In this document: piece by piece, positions 1 through 11,200 of the stretch | Layout: each line of letters starts with the position of its first letter | Position numbering within the stretch: position 1 is the stretch's first letter | Assembly (NCBI GenBank): GCA_964036665.1 | Contig: OZ038528.1 | Location: 9,988,501 to 10,052,500 of the forward strand | From: Gordius sp. MW1 | Taxonomy: Eukaryota > Nematomorpha > Gordioida > Gordea > Gordiidae | DNA: 64,000 nucleotides | Direction of reading: 5' to 3' | The notes under the pieces: generated by a model | What the model was told of the DNA's origin: nothing | The model's input: only the letters and a program-made list of their open reading frames with translations | Database searches by the model: none | Position numbers and translations under genes: made by a program

Positions 1-194
1 AAAATGGCTCTATGCAATCATGATTTCAAAGTAATAGTTTTCAGATTCTGATAAATTTTTACTTGGGATCATAGAAACCAAGTCTAAAAACCACAACTTT
101 CATCGGATGATAACGGTTCAAAGAAAAAAATGTGAAAAATTTCGAGGTAAAAATATTTATTTTTTTCGATTTTATGTGAAAGAGCATGAAAAAA

Positions 195-204
195 TATATA
201 AAAG
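195..204 (+). promoter_or_regulatory. TATA-box-like motif (representative; recurs once per unit)
   Basis: The sequence tatataaaag matches the canonical TATA-box core and occurs at unit positions 195-204 in the great majority of units, always followed by taagcc. Variants include tatttaaaag (21659, 24069 and 26818 units), tatgtaaaag (58050, 59427), ttatataaaag (1379, 4482, 30261 and others) and tatatataag in the short B lineage. Any start site would fall around unit positions 225-235. Promoter activity is not shown by the sequence. In a 69% A+T repeat such a match can arise by chance and then be copied. Confidence 0.35.
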
Positions 205-644
205 TAAGCCAATTTGAGAATCCTATTATCCTCGATTGACTTCCGAAAAGAGGTTTTAAGTTGCGAGAACTATCATTTTGACAAAAGACAACGTTTTATT
301 GTTGCCATTAGTTTTTGTATCGCAACGTGAGTGCTTAATTTTTGAAAATGGCTCTATGCGATCATGATTTCAAAGTAATAGTTTACAGATTCTGATAAAT
401 TTTTATTTGGGATCATAGAAATCACGTCTTAAAACCAAAACTTTCATCGGATGATAACGGTTCAAAGAAAAATATGTGAAAAATTTTGAGGTAAAAATAT
501 TTATTTTTTTCAATTCTATGTGAAAGAGCATGAAAAAATATATAAAAGTAAGCCAATTTGAGAATCCTATTATCCTTGATTGACTTCCGAAAAGAGGTTT
601 TAAGCTGCGAGAACTATCATTTTGACAAAAGACAACGTTTTATT

Positions 645-671
645 GTTGCGATTAGTTTGTTGTATCGCAAC
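645..671 (+). other. Potential hairpin (representative; near the end of each unit)
   Basis: A perfect 8-bp inverted repeat, gttgcgat and atcgcaac, surrounds an 11-base loop (653-663, tagtttgttgt). An upstream caac (unit 289-292) can alternatively pair with the same gttg, giving two competing folds. Many units carry the intact stem. Others break one arm without compensation: gttgccat (for example the 1379, 2759 and 3104 units), gatgcgat, and gtcccgat (46707-50142 region). The common atcgtaac variant keeps a G-T pair. Selection on the hairpin is therefore not established. Confidence 0.6.
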
Positions 672-1724
672 GTGATGCTTAATTTTTGAAAATGGCTCTA
701 TGCAATCATGATTTCAAAGTAATAGTTTTCAGATTCTGATAAATTTTTACTTGGGATCATAGAAACCAAGTCTAAAAACGACAACTTTCATCGGATGAAT
801 ACGGTTCAAAGAAAAATATGTGAAAAATTTTGAGGTAAATATATTTATTTTTTTCGATTCTATGTGAAAGAGCATGAAAAAATATATAAAAGTAAGCCAA
901 TTTGAGAATCCTATTATCCTCGATTGACTTCCGAAAAGAGGTTTTAAGCTGCTAGAACTATCATTTTGACAAAAGACAACGTTTTATTGATGCGATTAGT
1001 TTGTTGTATCGCAACGTGAGTGCTTAATTTTTCAAAAATGCACTATGCGATCATGATTTTAAAGTAATAGTTTTCTGATTCTGATAAATTTTTACTTTTT
1101 ATTATCGAAACCACGTCTGAAAATGACAACTTTCTTCGGATGCATATGGTTGAAAGAAAAATATGTGAAAAATTTTTAGGTAAAAATATTTATTTTTTTC
1201 AATTCTATGTGAAAGAGCATGAAAAAATATATAAAAGTAAGCCAATTTGAGAATCCTATTATCCTCGATTTACTTCCGAAAAGAGGTTTTAAGCTGCCAG
1301 AACTATTCATTTTGACAAAAGACAACGTTTTCTTGTTGCGATTAGTTTGTTGTATCGTAACGTGATGCTTAACTTTTGAAAATGGCTCTATGCGATCATG
1401 ATTTCAAAGTAATAGTTTTCAGATTCTGATAAATTTTTACTTGGGATCATGGAAACCACATCTGAAAACGACAACTTTCATCGGATGCATACGGTTGAAA
1501 GAAAAATATGTGAAAAATTTTGAGGTAAAAATATTAATTTTTTTCGATTCTATGTGAAAGAGCATGAAAAATTATATAAAAGTAAGCCAATTTGAGAATC
1601 CTATTATCCTCGATTGACTTTCGAAAAGAGGTTTTAAGCTGCGAGAACTATCATTTTGACAAAAGACAACGTTTTATTGTTGCCATTAGTTTGTTGTATC
1701 GCAACGTGAGTGCTTAATTTTTCA

Positions 1725-2068
1725 AAAATGCACTATGCGATCATGATTTTAAAGTAATAGTTTTCTGATTCTGATAAATTTTTACTTTTTATCATCGAAA
1801 CCACGTCTGAAAACGACAACTTTCTTCGGATGCATATGGTTGAAAGAAAAATATGTGAAAAATTTTGAGGTAAAAATATTTATTTTTTTCAATTCTATGT
1901 GAAAGAGCATGAAAAAATATATAAAAGTAAGCCAATTTGAGAATCCTATTATCCTCGATTTACTTCCGAAAAGAGGTTTTAAGCTGCCAGAACTATTCAT
2001 TTTGACAAAAGACAACGTTTTCTTGTTGCGATTAGTTTGTTGTATCGTAACGTGATGCTTAATTTTTG
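1725..2068 (+). repeat. Representative family B unit
   Basis: This is a typical 344-bp B unit. It differs from family A by a linked set of changes in the first 80 positions: aaaatgcac for aaaatggct, gattttaaag for gatttcaaag, ttttctgattc for ttttcagattc, and ctttttatcatcg for cttgggatcatag. Downstream it carries the linked ccagaactattcat / cttgttgcg / atcgtaac tail that is also found in some A units, so head and tail variants reassort. Forty-two of 187 units have the B head; none lies between 13756 and 24758. Confidence 0.88.
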
Positions 2069-2414
2069 AAAATGGCTCTATGCGATCATGATTTCAAAGT
2101 AATAGTTTTCTGATTCTGATAAATTTTTACTTTTTATCATCGAAACCACGTCTGAAAACGACAACTTTCATCGGATGCATACGGTTGAAAGAAAAATATG
2201 TGAAAAATTTTGAGGTAAAAATATTTATTTTTTTCAATTCTATGTGAAAGAGCATGAAAAAATATATAAAAGTAAGCCAATTTGAGAATCCTATTATCCT
2301 CAATTGACTTCCGAAAAGAGGTTTTAAGCTGCGAGAACTATCATTTTGACAAAAGACAACGTTTTATTGATGCGATTAGTTTGTTGTATCGCAACGTGAG
2401 TGCTTAATGTTTCA
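2069..2414 (+). repeat. Recombinant A-head/B-body unit
   Basis: The first 30 or so bases are family A (aaaatggctc, gatttcaaag) but from unit position 42 the sequence is family B (ttttctgattc, ctttttatcatcg). The switch lies between about unit positions 28 and 42. Comparable A-to-B switches, slightly further downstream (about 43-63), occur in the units at 55994, 60460, 62174 and 62518. The unit at 7231 is the reciprocal form, with a B head and A body. Conversion or unequal crossover between families is inferred. Confidence 0.8.
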
Positions 2415-2758
2415 AAAATGCACTATGCGATCATGATTTTAAAGTAATAGTTTTCTGATTCTGATAAATTTTTACTTTTTATCATCGAAACCACGTCTGA
2501 AAACGACAACTTTCATCGGATGCATATGGTTGAAAGAAAAATATGTGAAAAATTTTGAGGTAAAAATATTTATTTTTTTCAATTCTATGTGAAAGAGCAT
2601 GAAAAAATATATAAAAGTAAGCCAATTTGAGAATCCTATTATCCTCGATTTACTTCCGAAAAGAGGTTTTAAGCTGCCAGAACTATTCATTTTGACAAAA
2701 GACAACGTTTTCTTGTTGCGATTAGTTTGTTGTATCGTAACGTGATGCTTAATTTTTG

Positions 2759-3447
2759 AAAATGGCTCTATGCGATCATGATTTCAAAGTAATAGTTTTC
2801 AGATTCTGATAAATTTTTACTTGGGATCATAGAAACCACGTCTTAAAACCACAACTTTCATCGGATGATAACGGTTCAAAGAAAAATATGTGAAAAATTT
2901 TGAGGTAAAAATATTTATTTTTTTCGATTTTATGTGAAAGAGCATGAAAAAATATATAAAAGTAAGCCAATTTGAGAATCCTATTATCCTCGATTGACTT
3001 CCGAAAAGAGGTTTTAAGTTGCGAGAACTATCATTTTGACAAAAGACAACGTTTTATTGTTGCCATTAGTTTGTTGTATCGCAACGTGAGTGCTTAATTT
3101 TTGAAAATGGCTCTATGCGATCATGATTTCAAAGTAATAGTTTACAGATTCTGATAAATTTTTACTTGGGATCATAGAAACCACGTCTTAAAACCACAAC
3201 TTTCATCGGATGATAACGGTTCAAAGAAAAATATGTGCAAAATTTTGAGGTAAAAATATTTATTTTTTTCGATTTTATGTGAAAGAGCATGAAAAAATAT
3301 ATAAAAGTAAGCCAATTTGAGAATCCTATTATCCTCGATTGACTTCCGAAAAGAGGTTTTAAGTTGCGAGAACTATCATTTTGACAAAAGACAACGTTTT
3401 ATTGTTGCCATTAGTTTTTGTATCGCAACGTGAGTGCTTAATTTTTG
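2759..3447 (+). repeat. Two consecutive near-identical A units
   Basis: The units at 2759 and 3104 share gaaaccacgtcttaaaacc, gatgataacggttcaaag, cgattttatg and gttgccattag. They differ at only a few positions, for example gtgcaaaa for gtgaaaaa near 3236 and the shortened loop of the second. This looks like a simple one-unit tandem duplication. Confidence 0.8.
2882..2952 (+). other. Phased A/T-tract block (representative unit)
   Basis: In this unit the runs aaaaa (2882-2886), aaaaatttt (2893-2901), aaaaa (2907-2911), ttttttt (2918-2924) and aaaaaa (2947-2952) are spaced at roughly one helical turn (about 11-13 bp between the first four centres). The same block recurs at unit positions 124-194 of almost every unit. 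Such phasing is known to bend DNA and is typical of many satellites. Intrinsic curvature here is inference from spacing, not measured. Confidence 0.6.
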
Positions 3448-4826
3448 AAAATGGCTCTATGCGATCATGATTTCAAAGTAATAGTTTACAGATTCTGATA
3501 AATTTTTATTTGGGATCATAGAAATCACGTCTTAAAACCAAAACTTTCATCGGATGATAACGGTTCAAAGAAAAATATGTGAAAAATTTTGAGGTAAAAA
3601 TATTTATTTTTTTCAATTCTATGTGAAAGAGCATGAAAAAATATATAAAAGTAAGCCAATTTGAGAATCCTATTATCCTTGATTGACTTCCGAAAAGAGG
3701 TTTTAAGCTGCGAGAACTATCATTTTGACAAAAGACAACGTTTTATTGTTGCGATTAGTTTGTTGTATCGCAACGTGATGCTTAATTTTTGAAAATGGCT
3801 CTATGCAATCATGATTTCAAAGTAATAGTTTTCAGATTCTGATAAATTTTTACTTGGGATCATAGAAACCAAGTCTAAAAACGACAACTTTCATCGGATG
3901 AATACGGTTCAAAGAAAAATATGTGAAAAATTTTGAGGTAAATATATTTATTTTTTTCGATTCTATGTGAAAGAGCATGAAAAAATATATAAAAGTAAGC
4001 CAATTTGAGAATCCTATTATCCTCGATTGACTTCCGAAAAGAGGTTTTAAGCTGCGAGAACTATCATTTTGACAAAAGACAACGTTTTATTGATGCGATT
4101 AGTTTGTTGTATCGCAACGTGAGTGCTTAATTTTTCAAAAATGCACTATGCGATCATGATTTTAAAGTAATAGTTTTCTGATTCTGATAAATTTTTACTT
4201 TTTATCATCGAAACCACGTCTGAAAATGACATTTTTCTTCGGATGCATATGGTTGAAGGAAAAATATGTGAAAAATTTTTAGGTAAAAATATTTATTTTT
4301 TTCAATTCTATGTGAAAGAGCATGAAAAAATATATAAAAGTAAGCCAATTTGAGAATCCTATTATCCTCGATTTACTTCCGAAAAGAGGTTTTAAGCTGC
4401 CAGAACTATTCATTTTGACAAAAGACAACGTTTTCTTGTTGCGATTAGTTTGTTGTATCGTAACGTGATGCTTAACTTTTGAAAATGGCTCTATGCGATC
4501 ATGATTTCAAAGTAATAGTTTTCAGATTCTGATAAATTTTTACTTGGGATCATGGAAACCACATCTGAAAACGACAACTTTCATCGGATGCATACGGTTG
4601 AAAGAAAAATATGTGAAAAATTTTGAGGTAAAAATATTAATTTTTTTCGATTCTATGTGAAAGAGCATGAAAAATTATATAAAAGTAAGCCAATTTGAGA
4701 ATCCTATTATCCTCGATTGACTTTCGAAAAGAGGTTTTAAGCTGCGAGAACTATCATTTTGACAAAAGACAACGTTTTATTGTTGCCATTAGTTTGTTGT
4801 ATCGCAACGTGAGTGCTTAATTTTTG
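3104..4826 (+). repeat. Second copy of the 3103-bp-offset duplication
   Basis: Units start at 3104, 3448, 3792, 4138 (family B) and 4482. They repeat in order the variants of units 1-1724, including atttgggatc, aatatattta, cttaactttt, attaatttttt and gaaaaattata. A few differences have accumulated, for example gacatttttcttcgg near 4229 for gacaactttcttcgg and ggttgaagg for ggttgaaag near 4255. Homology ends at about 4822, where the first copy continues into a B unit and this one into an A unit. Confidence 0.9.
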
Positions 4827-6197
4827 AAAATGGCTCTATGCGATCATGATTTCAAAGTAACAGTTTACAGATTCTGATAAATTTTTACTTGGGATCATAG
4901 AAACGTCGTCTTAAAACCACAACTTTCATCGGATGAATACGGTTGAAAGAAAAATATTTGAAAAATTTTGAGGTAAAAATATTTATTTTTTTCGATTCTA
5001 TGTGAAAGAGCATAAAAAAATATATAAAAGTAAGCCAATTTGAGAATCCTATTATCCTCGATTGACTTCCGAAAAGAGGTTTTAAGCTGCGAGAACTATC
5101 ATTTTGACAAAAGAGAACGTTTTATTGTTGCGATTAGTTTGTTGTATCGCAACGTGAGTGCTTAATTTTTGAAAATGGCTCCATGCGATCATGATTTCAA
5201 AGTAATAGTTTTCAGATTCTGATAAATTTTTACTTGGGATCATAGAAACCACGTCTTAAAACCACAACTTTCATCGGATGAATACGGTCAAAGAAAAATA
5301 TGTGAAAAATTTTGAGGTAAAAATATTTATTTTTTTCAATTCTATGTGAAAGAGCATAAAAAAATATATAAAAGTAAGCCAATTTGAGAATCCTATTATC
5401 CTCGATTGACTTCCGAAAAGAGGTTTTAAGCTGCGAGAACTATCATTTTGACAAAAGACAACGTTTTATTGTTGCGATTAGTTTGTTGTATCGCAACGTG
5501 AGTGCTTAATTTTTGAAAATGGCTCTATGCGATCATGATTTCAAAGTAATAGTTTTAAGATTCTGATAAATTTTTACTTGGGATCTTGGAACACGTCTGA
5601 AAACGACAACTTTCATCGGATGCATACGGTTGAAAGAAAAATATTTGAAAAATTTTGAGGTAAAAATATTTATTTTTTTCGATTCTATGTGAAAGAGCAT
5701 AAAAAAATATATAAAAGTAAGCCAATTTGAGAATCCTATTATCCTCGATTGACTTCCGAAAAGAGGTTTTAAGCTGCGAGAACTATCATTTTGACAAAAG
5801 AGAACGTTTTATTGTTGCGATTAGTTTGTTGTATCGCAACGTGAGTGCTTAATTTTTGAAAATGGCTCCATGCGATCATGATTTCAAAGTAATAGTTTTC
5901 AGATTCTGATAAATTTTTACTTGGGATCATAGAAACCACGTCTTAAAACCACAACTTTTATCGGATGAATACGGTTCAAAGAAAAACATGTGAAAAATTT
6001 TGAGGTAAAAATTTTTATTTTTTTCAATATTATGTGAAAGAGCATAAAAAAATATATAAAAGTAAGCCAATTTGAGAATCCCTCGATTGACTTCCGAAAA
6101 GAGGTTTTAAGCTGCGAGAACTATCATTTTGACAAAAGACAACGTTTTATTGTTGCGATAAGTTTGTTGTATCGCAACGTGAGTGCTTAATTTTTCA
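4827..6197 (+). repeat. Dimeric repeat, ~688-bp period
   Basis: Units at 4827 and 5516 share aaaaatatttgaaaaa, gcataaaaaaata and agagaacg. Units at 5172 and 5859 share the ctccatgcg head. The pair is thus a two-unit repeat in two copies. The 5859 unit is 339 bp because bases are missing between gagaatcc and ctcgattg. A related A unit recurs at 6539. Confidence 0.8.
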
Positions 6198-8261
6198 AAA
6201 ATGCACTATGCGATCATGATTTTAAAGTAATTGTTTTCTGATTCTGATAAATTTTTACTTTTTATCATCGAAACCACCTCTGAAAACGACAACTTTCATC
6301 GGATGCATACGGTTGAAAGAAAAATATGTGAAAAATTTTGAGGTAAAAATATTTTTTTTTTCCATTCTATGTGAAAGAGCATGAAAAAAAATATAAAAGT
6401 AAGCCAATTTGAGAATCCTATTATCCTCGATTGACTTTCGAAAAGAGGTTTTAAGCAGCGAGAACTATCATTTTGACAAAAGACAACGTTTTATTGTTGC
6501 GATTAGTTTGTTGTATCGCAACGTGATGCTTAATTTTGAAAATGGCTCTATGCGATCATGATATCAAAGTAATAGTTTTCAGATTCTGATAAATTTTTAC
6601 TTGGGATCATAGAAACCACGTCTTAAAACCACAACTTTCATCGGATGAATACGGTCAAAGAAAAATATGTGAAAAATTTTGAGGTAAAAATATTTATTTT
6701 TTTCAATTCTATGTGAAAGAGCATAAAAAAATATATAAAAGTAAGCCAATTTGAGAATCCTATTATCCTCGATTGACTTCCGAAAAGAGGTTTTAAGCTG
6801 CGAGAACTATCATTTTGACAAAAGACAACGTTTTATTGTTGCGATTAGTTTGTTGTATCGCAACGTGAGTGCTTAATTTTTGAAAATGGCTCTATGCGAT
6901 CATGATTTCAAAGTAATAGTTTTCAGATTCTGATAAATTTTTACTTGGGATCATGGAAACCACGTCTGAAAACGACAACTTTCATCGGATGCATACGGTT
7001 GAAAGGAAAATATGTGAAAAATTTTGAGGTAAAAATATTTATTTTTTTCCATTCTATGTGAAAGAGCATGAAAAAATATATATAAAAGTAAGCCAATTTA
7101 AGAATCCTATTATCCTCGATTGACTTCCTAAAAGAGGTTTTAAGTTGCGAGAACTATCATTTTGACAAAAGACAACGTTTTATTGTTGCGATTAGTTTGT
7201 TGTATCGCAACGTGAGTGCTTAATTTTTCAAAAATGCACTATGCGATCATGATTTCAAAGTAATAGTTTTCAGATTCTGATAAATTTTTACTTGGGATCA
7301 TGGAAACCACGTCTGAAAACGACAACTTTCATCGGATGAATACGGTTCAAAGAAAAATATCTGAAAAATTTTTAGGTAAAAATATCTATTTTTTTCCATT
7401 CTATGTGAAAGAGCATGAAAAAATATATAAAAGTAAGCCAATTTGAGAATCCTATTATCCTCGATTGACTTCCGAAAAGATGTTTTAAGCTGCGAGAACT
7501 ATCATTTTGACAAAAGACAACGTTTTATTGTTGCGATTAGTTTGTTGTATCGCAACGTGAGTGCTTAATTTTTGAAAATGGCTCCATGCGATTATGATTT
7601 CAAAGTAATAGTTTTCAGATTCTGATAAATTTTTACTTGGGATCATAGAAACTAAGTCTGAAAACGACAACTTTCATCGGATGAATACGGTTCAAAGAAA
7701 AATATGTGAAAAATTTTGAGGTAAAAATATTTATTTTTCCATTCTATGTGAAAGAGCATGAAAAAATATATAAAAGTAAGCCAATTTGAGAATCCTATTA
7801 TCCGCGATTGACTTCGGAAAATAAGTTTTAAGCTGCGAGAACTATCTTTTTGACAAAAGACAACGTTTTATTGTTGCGATTAGTTTGTTGTATCGCAACG
7901 TGAGTGCTTAATTTTTCAAAAATGCACTATGCGATCATGATTTTAAAGTAATAGTTTTCTGATTCTGATAAATTTTTACTTTTTATCATCAAAACCACGT
8001 CTGTAAACGACAACTTTCATCGGATGCATACGGTTGAAAGAAAAATATGTGAAAAATTTTGAGGTAAAAATATTTATTTTTTTCGATTCTATGTGAAAGA
8101 GCATGAAAAAATATATAAAAGTAAGCCAATTTGAGAATCCTATTATCCTCGATTGTTTCGAAAAGAGGTTTTAAGTTGCGAGAATTATCATTTTGACAAA
8201 AGAAAACGTTTTATTGTTGCGATTAGTTTGTTGTATCGCAACGTGAGTGCTTAATTTTTCA
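6198..8261 (+). repeat. Mixed A/B units without clear higher-order period
   Basis: Units start at 6198 (B), 6539, 6883, 7231 (B head, A body), 7575 and 7919 (B). The 6883 unit is 348 bp because of an extra ta in the TATA-like tract, and the 6539 neighbourhood matches the 5172 unit. Several single-unit oddities occur here: attttttttttcc near 6350, and tccgcgattg with ataagtttt near 7801-7828. I see no longer period. This looks like an older or less recently amplified stretch between two higher-order blocks. Confidence 0.75.
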
Positions 8262-11200
8262 AAAATGCACTATGTGATCATGATTTTAAAGTAATAGTTT
8301 TCTGATTCTGATAAATTTTTACTTTTTATCATCGAAACCACGTCTGAAAACGATAACTTTCATCGGATGCATACGGTTGAAAGAAAAATATGTGAAAAAT
8401 TTTGAGGTAAAAATATTTATTTTTTTCGATTCTATATAAAAGAGCATGAAAAAATATATAAAAGTAAGCCAATTTGAGAATCCTATTATCCTCGATTTAC
8501 TTCCGAAAAGAGGTTTTAAGCTGCCAGAACTATTCATTTTGACAAAAGACAACGTTTTATTGTTGCGATTAGTTTGTTGTATCGCAACGTGAGTGCTTAA
8601 TTTTTCAAAAATGCACTATGCGATCATGATTTTAAAGTAATAGTTTTCTGATTCTGATAAATTTTTACTTTTTATCATCGAAACCACGTCTAAAAACGAT
8701 AACTTTCATCGGATGCATACGGTTGAAAGAAAAATATGTGAAAAATTTTGAGGTAAAAATATTTATTGTTTTCGATTCTATGTGAAAGAGCATGAAAAAA
8801 TATATAAAAGTAAGCCAATTTGAGAATCCTATTATCCTCGATTTACTTCCGAAAAGAGGTTTTAAGCTGCCAGAACTATTTGACAAAAGACAACGTTTTC
8901 TTGTTGCGATTAGTTAGTTGTATCGCAACGTGATGCTTAATTTTTGAAAATGGCTCTACTCGATCATGATATCAGAGTAATAGTTTACAGATTCTGATAA
9001 ATTTTTACTTGGGATCATATAAACCACGTCTTAAAACCACAACTTTCATCGGATGAATACGGTTCAAAGAAAAATATGTGAAAAATTTTGAGGTAAAAAT
9101 ATTTATTTTTTTCGATTCTATGTGAAAGAGCATGAAAAAATATATAAAAGTAAGCCAATTTGAGAATCCTATTATCCTTAATTGACTTCCGAAAAGAGGT
9201 TTTAAGCTGCGAGAACTATCATTTTGACAAAAGATAACGTTTTATTGTTGCGATTAGTTTGTTGTATCGCAACGTGAGTGCTTAATTTTTGAAAATGGCT
9301 CCATGCGATAATGATTTCAAAGTAATAGTTTTCAGATTCTGATAAATTTTTACTTGGGATCATGGAAACCACGTCTGAAAACGACAACTTTCATCGGATG
9401 CATACAATTGAAAGAAAAATATGTGAAAAATTTTTAGGTAAAAATATTTATTTTTTTCCATTCTCTGTGAAAGAGCATGAAAAAATATATAAAAGTAAGC
9501 CAATTTGAGAATCCTATTATCCTCGATTGTTTCGAAAAGAGGTTTTAAGTTGCGAGAATTATCATTTTGACAAAAGACAACGTTTTATTGTTGCGATTAG
9601 TTTGTTGTATCGCAACGTGAGTGCTTAATTTTTCAAAAATGCACTATGTGATCATGATTTTAAAGTAATAGTTTTCTGATTCTGATAAATTTTTACTTTT
9701 TATCATCGAAACCACGTCTGAAAACGATAACTTTCATCGGATGCATACGGTTGAAAGAAAAATATGTGAAAAATTTTGAGGTAAAAATATTTATTTTTTT
9801 CGATTCTATGTAAAAGAGCATGAAAAAATATATAAAATAAGCCAATTTGAGAATCCTATTATCCTCGATTTACTTCCGAAAAGAGGTTTTAAGCTGCCAG
9901 AACTATTCATTTTGACAAAAGATAACGTTTTATTGTTGCGATTAGTTTGTTGTATCGCAACGTGAGTGCTTAATTTTTCAAAAATGCACTATGCGATCAT
10001 GATTTTAAAGTAATAGTTTTCTGATTCTGATAAATTTTTACTTTTTATCATCGAAACCACGTCTAAAAACGATAACTTTCATCGGATGCATACGGTTGAA
10101 AGAAAAATATATGAAAAATTTTGAGGTAAAAATATTTATTTTTTTCGATTCTATGTGAAAGAGCATGAAAAAATATATAAAAGTAAGCCAATATGAGAAT
10201 TCTATTATCCTCGATTTACTTCCGAAAAGAGGTTTTAAGCTGCCAGAACTATTTGACAAAAGACAACGTTTTCTTGTTGCGATTAGTTTGTTGTATCGCA
10301 ACGTGATGCTTAATTTTTGAAAATGGCTCTACTCGATCATGATATCAAAGTAATAGTTTACAGATTCTGATAAATTTTTACTTGGGATCATATAAACCAC
10401 GTCTTAAAACCACAACTTTCATCGGATGAATACGGTTCAAAGAAAAATATGTGAAAAATTTTGAGGTAAAAATATTTATTTTTTTCAATTCTATGTGAAA
10501 GAGCATAAAAAAATATATAAAAGTAAGTCAATTTGAGAATCCTATTATCCTCGATTGTTTCGAAAAGAGGTTTTAAGTTGCGAGAATTATCATTTTGACA
10601 AAAGACAACGTTTTATTGTTGCGATTAGTTTGTTGTATCGCAACGTGAGTGCTTAATTTTTCAAAAATGCACTATGTGATCATGATTTTAAAGTAAAAGT
10701 TTTCTGATTCTGATAAATTTTTACTTTTTATCATCGAAACCACGTCTGAAAACGATAACTTTCATCGGATGCATACGGTTGAAAGAAAAATATGTGAAAA
10801 ATTTTGAGGTAAAAATATTTATTTTTTTCGATTCTATGTAAAAGAGCATGAAAAAATATATAAAAGTAAGCCAATTTGAGAATCCTATTATCCTCGATTT
10901 ACTTCCGAAAAGAGGTTTTAAGCTGCCAGAACTATTCATTTTGACAAAAGACAACGTTTTATTGTTGCGATTAGTTTGTTGTATCGCAACGTGAGTGCTT
11001 AATTTTTCAAAAATGCACTATGCGATCATGATTTTAAAGTAATAGTTTTCTGATTCTGATAAATTTTTACTTTTTATCATCGAAACCACGTCTAAAAACG
11101 ATAACTTTCATCGGATGCATACGGTTGAAAGAAAAATATGTGAAAAATTTTGAGGTAAAAATATTTATTGTTTTCGATTCTATGTGAAAGAGCATGAAAA

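Larger units (their letters stand above)
1..1724 (+). repeat. Satellite units 1-5, first copy of a 3103-bp-offset duplication
   Basis: Units start at 1, 345, 689, 1035 (family B) and 1379. From about 300 to 1719 this stretch matches about 3403 to 4822 at a constant offset of 3103 bp (nine units). Private markers are shared by both: a shortened hairpin loop (gtttttgta near 311), the rare atttgggatc and gaaatcac in the 345 unit, cttaactttt at the end of the 1035 unit, and attaattttttt in the 1379 unit. A few substitutions separate the copies, for example gctgctag at about 951 versus gctgcgag in the later copy. The 1-344 unit itself is more divergent from its counterpart at 3104. Confidence 0.9.
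1035..2758 (+). repeat. A/B dimer higher-order repeat, 690-bp period
   Basis: Family B units at 1035, 1725 and 2415 alternate with A-headed units at 1379 and 2069, so the true period here is 690 bp. The B units share the linked tail ccagaactattcat, cttgttgcg and atcgtaac followed by gtgatgc. The 2069 unit is recombinant: it has an A head but B-type sequence from about unit position 42 onward (ttttctgattc, then ctttttatcatcg). This is the simplest higher-order structure in the window. Confidence 0.85.

Noticed and set aside
155-166. Yeast-type replication origin consensus in atttatttttt
   Set aside because: It has one mismatch to the 11-base core and is expected by chance in a T-rich tract. 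There is no reason to place this array in a budding yeast.
129-181. Origin of the unit from a shorter (~172-bp) dimer
   Set aside because: The two halves of the unit show no alignable similarity by eye. The only internal direct repeat noticed is a 9-base tatgtgaaa at unit positions 129 and 173, too short to support this.
230-256. CENP-B box
   Set aside because: I compared ttcg-containing segments on both strands (ttcgattctatg, and the complement of cttccgaaaag) with the nTTCGnnnnAnnCGGGn core. None has the required A and CGGG at the right spacing.
645-683. Helitron-like 3' end (hairpin followed by CTRR)
   Set aside because: The hairpin is followed about ten bases later by ctta, which does not fit CTRR. 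No Helitron 5' end or transposase remnant is present.
1782-2015. Recurring antisense reading frame of 77 codons (and 61-, 64-, 72-74- and 82-91-codon relatives in dozens of units)
   Set aside because: It lies wholly inside the satellite unit and recurs only because the unit does. Many units break it by small indels or stops. Copies vary without any sign of preference for silent changes, and overlapping frames are equally open. The A/T-rich translation with a Phe/Ile/Leu-rich stretch is what such DNA gives by chance.
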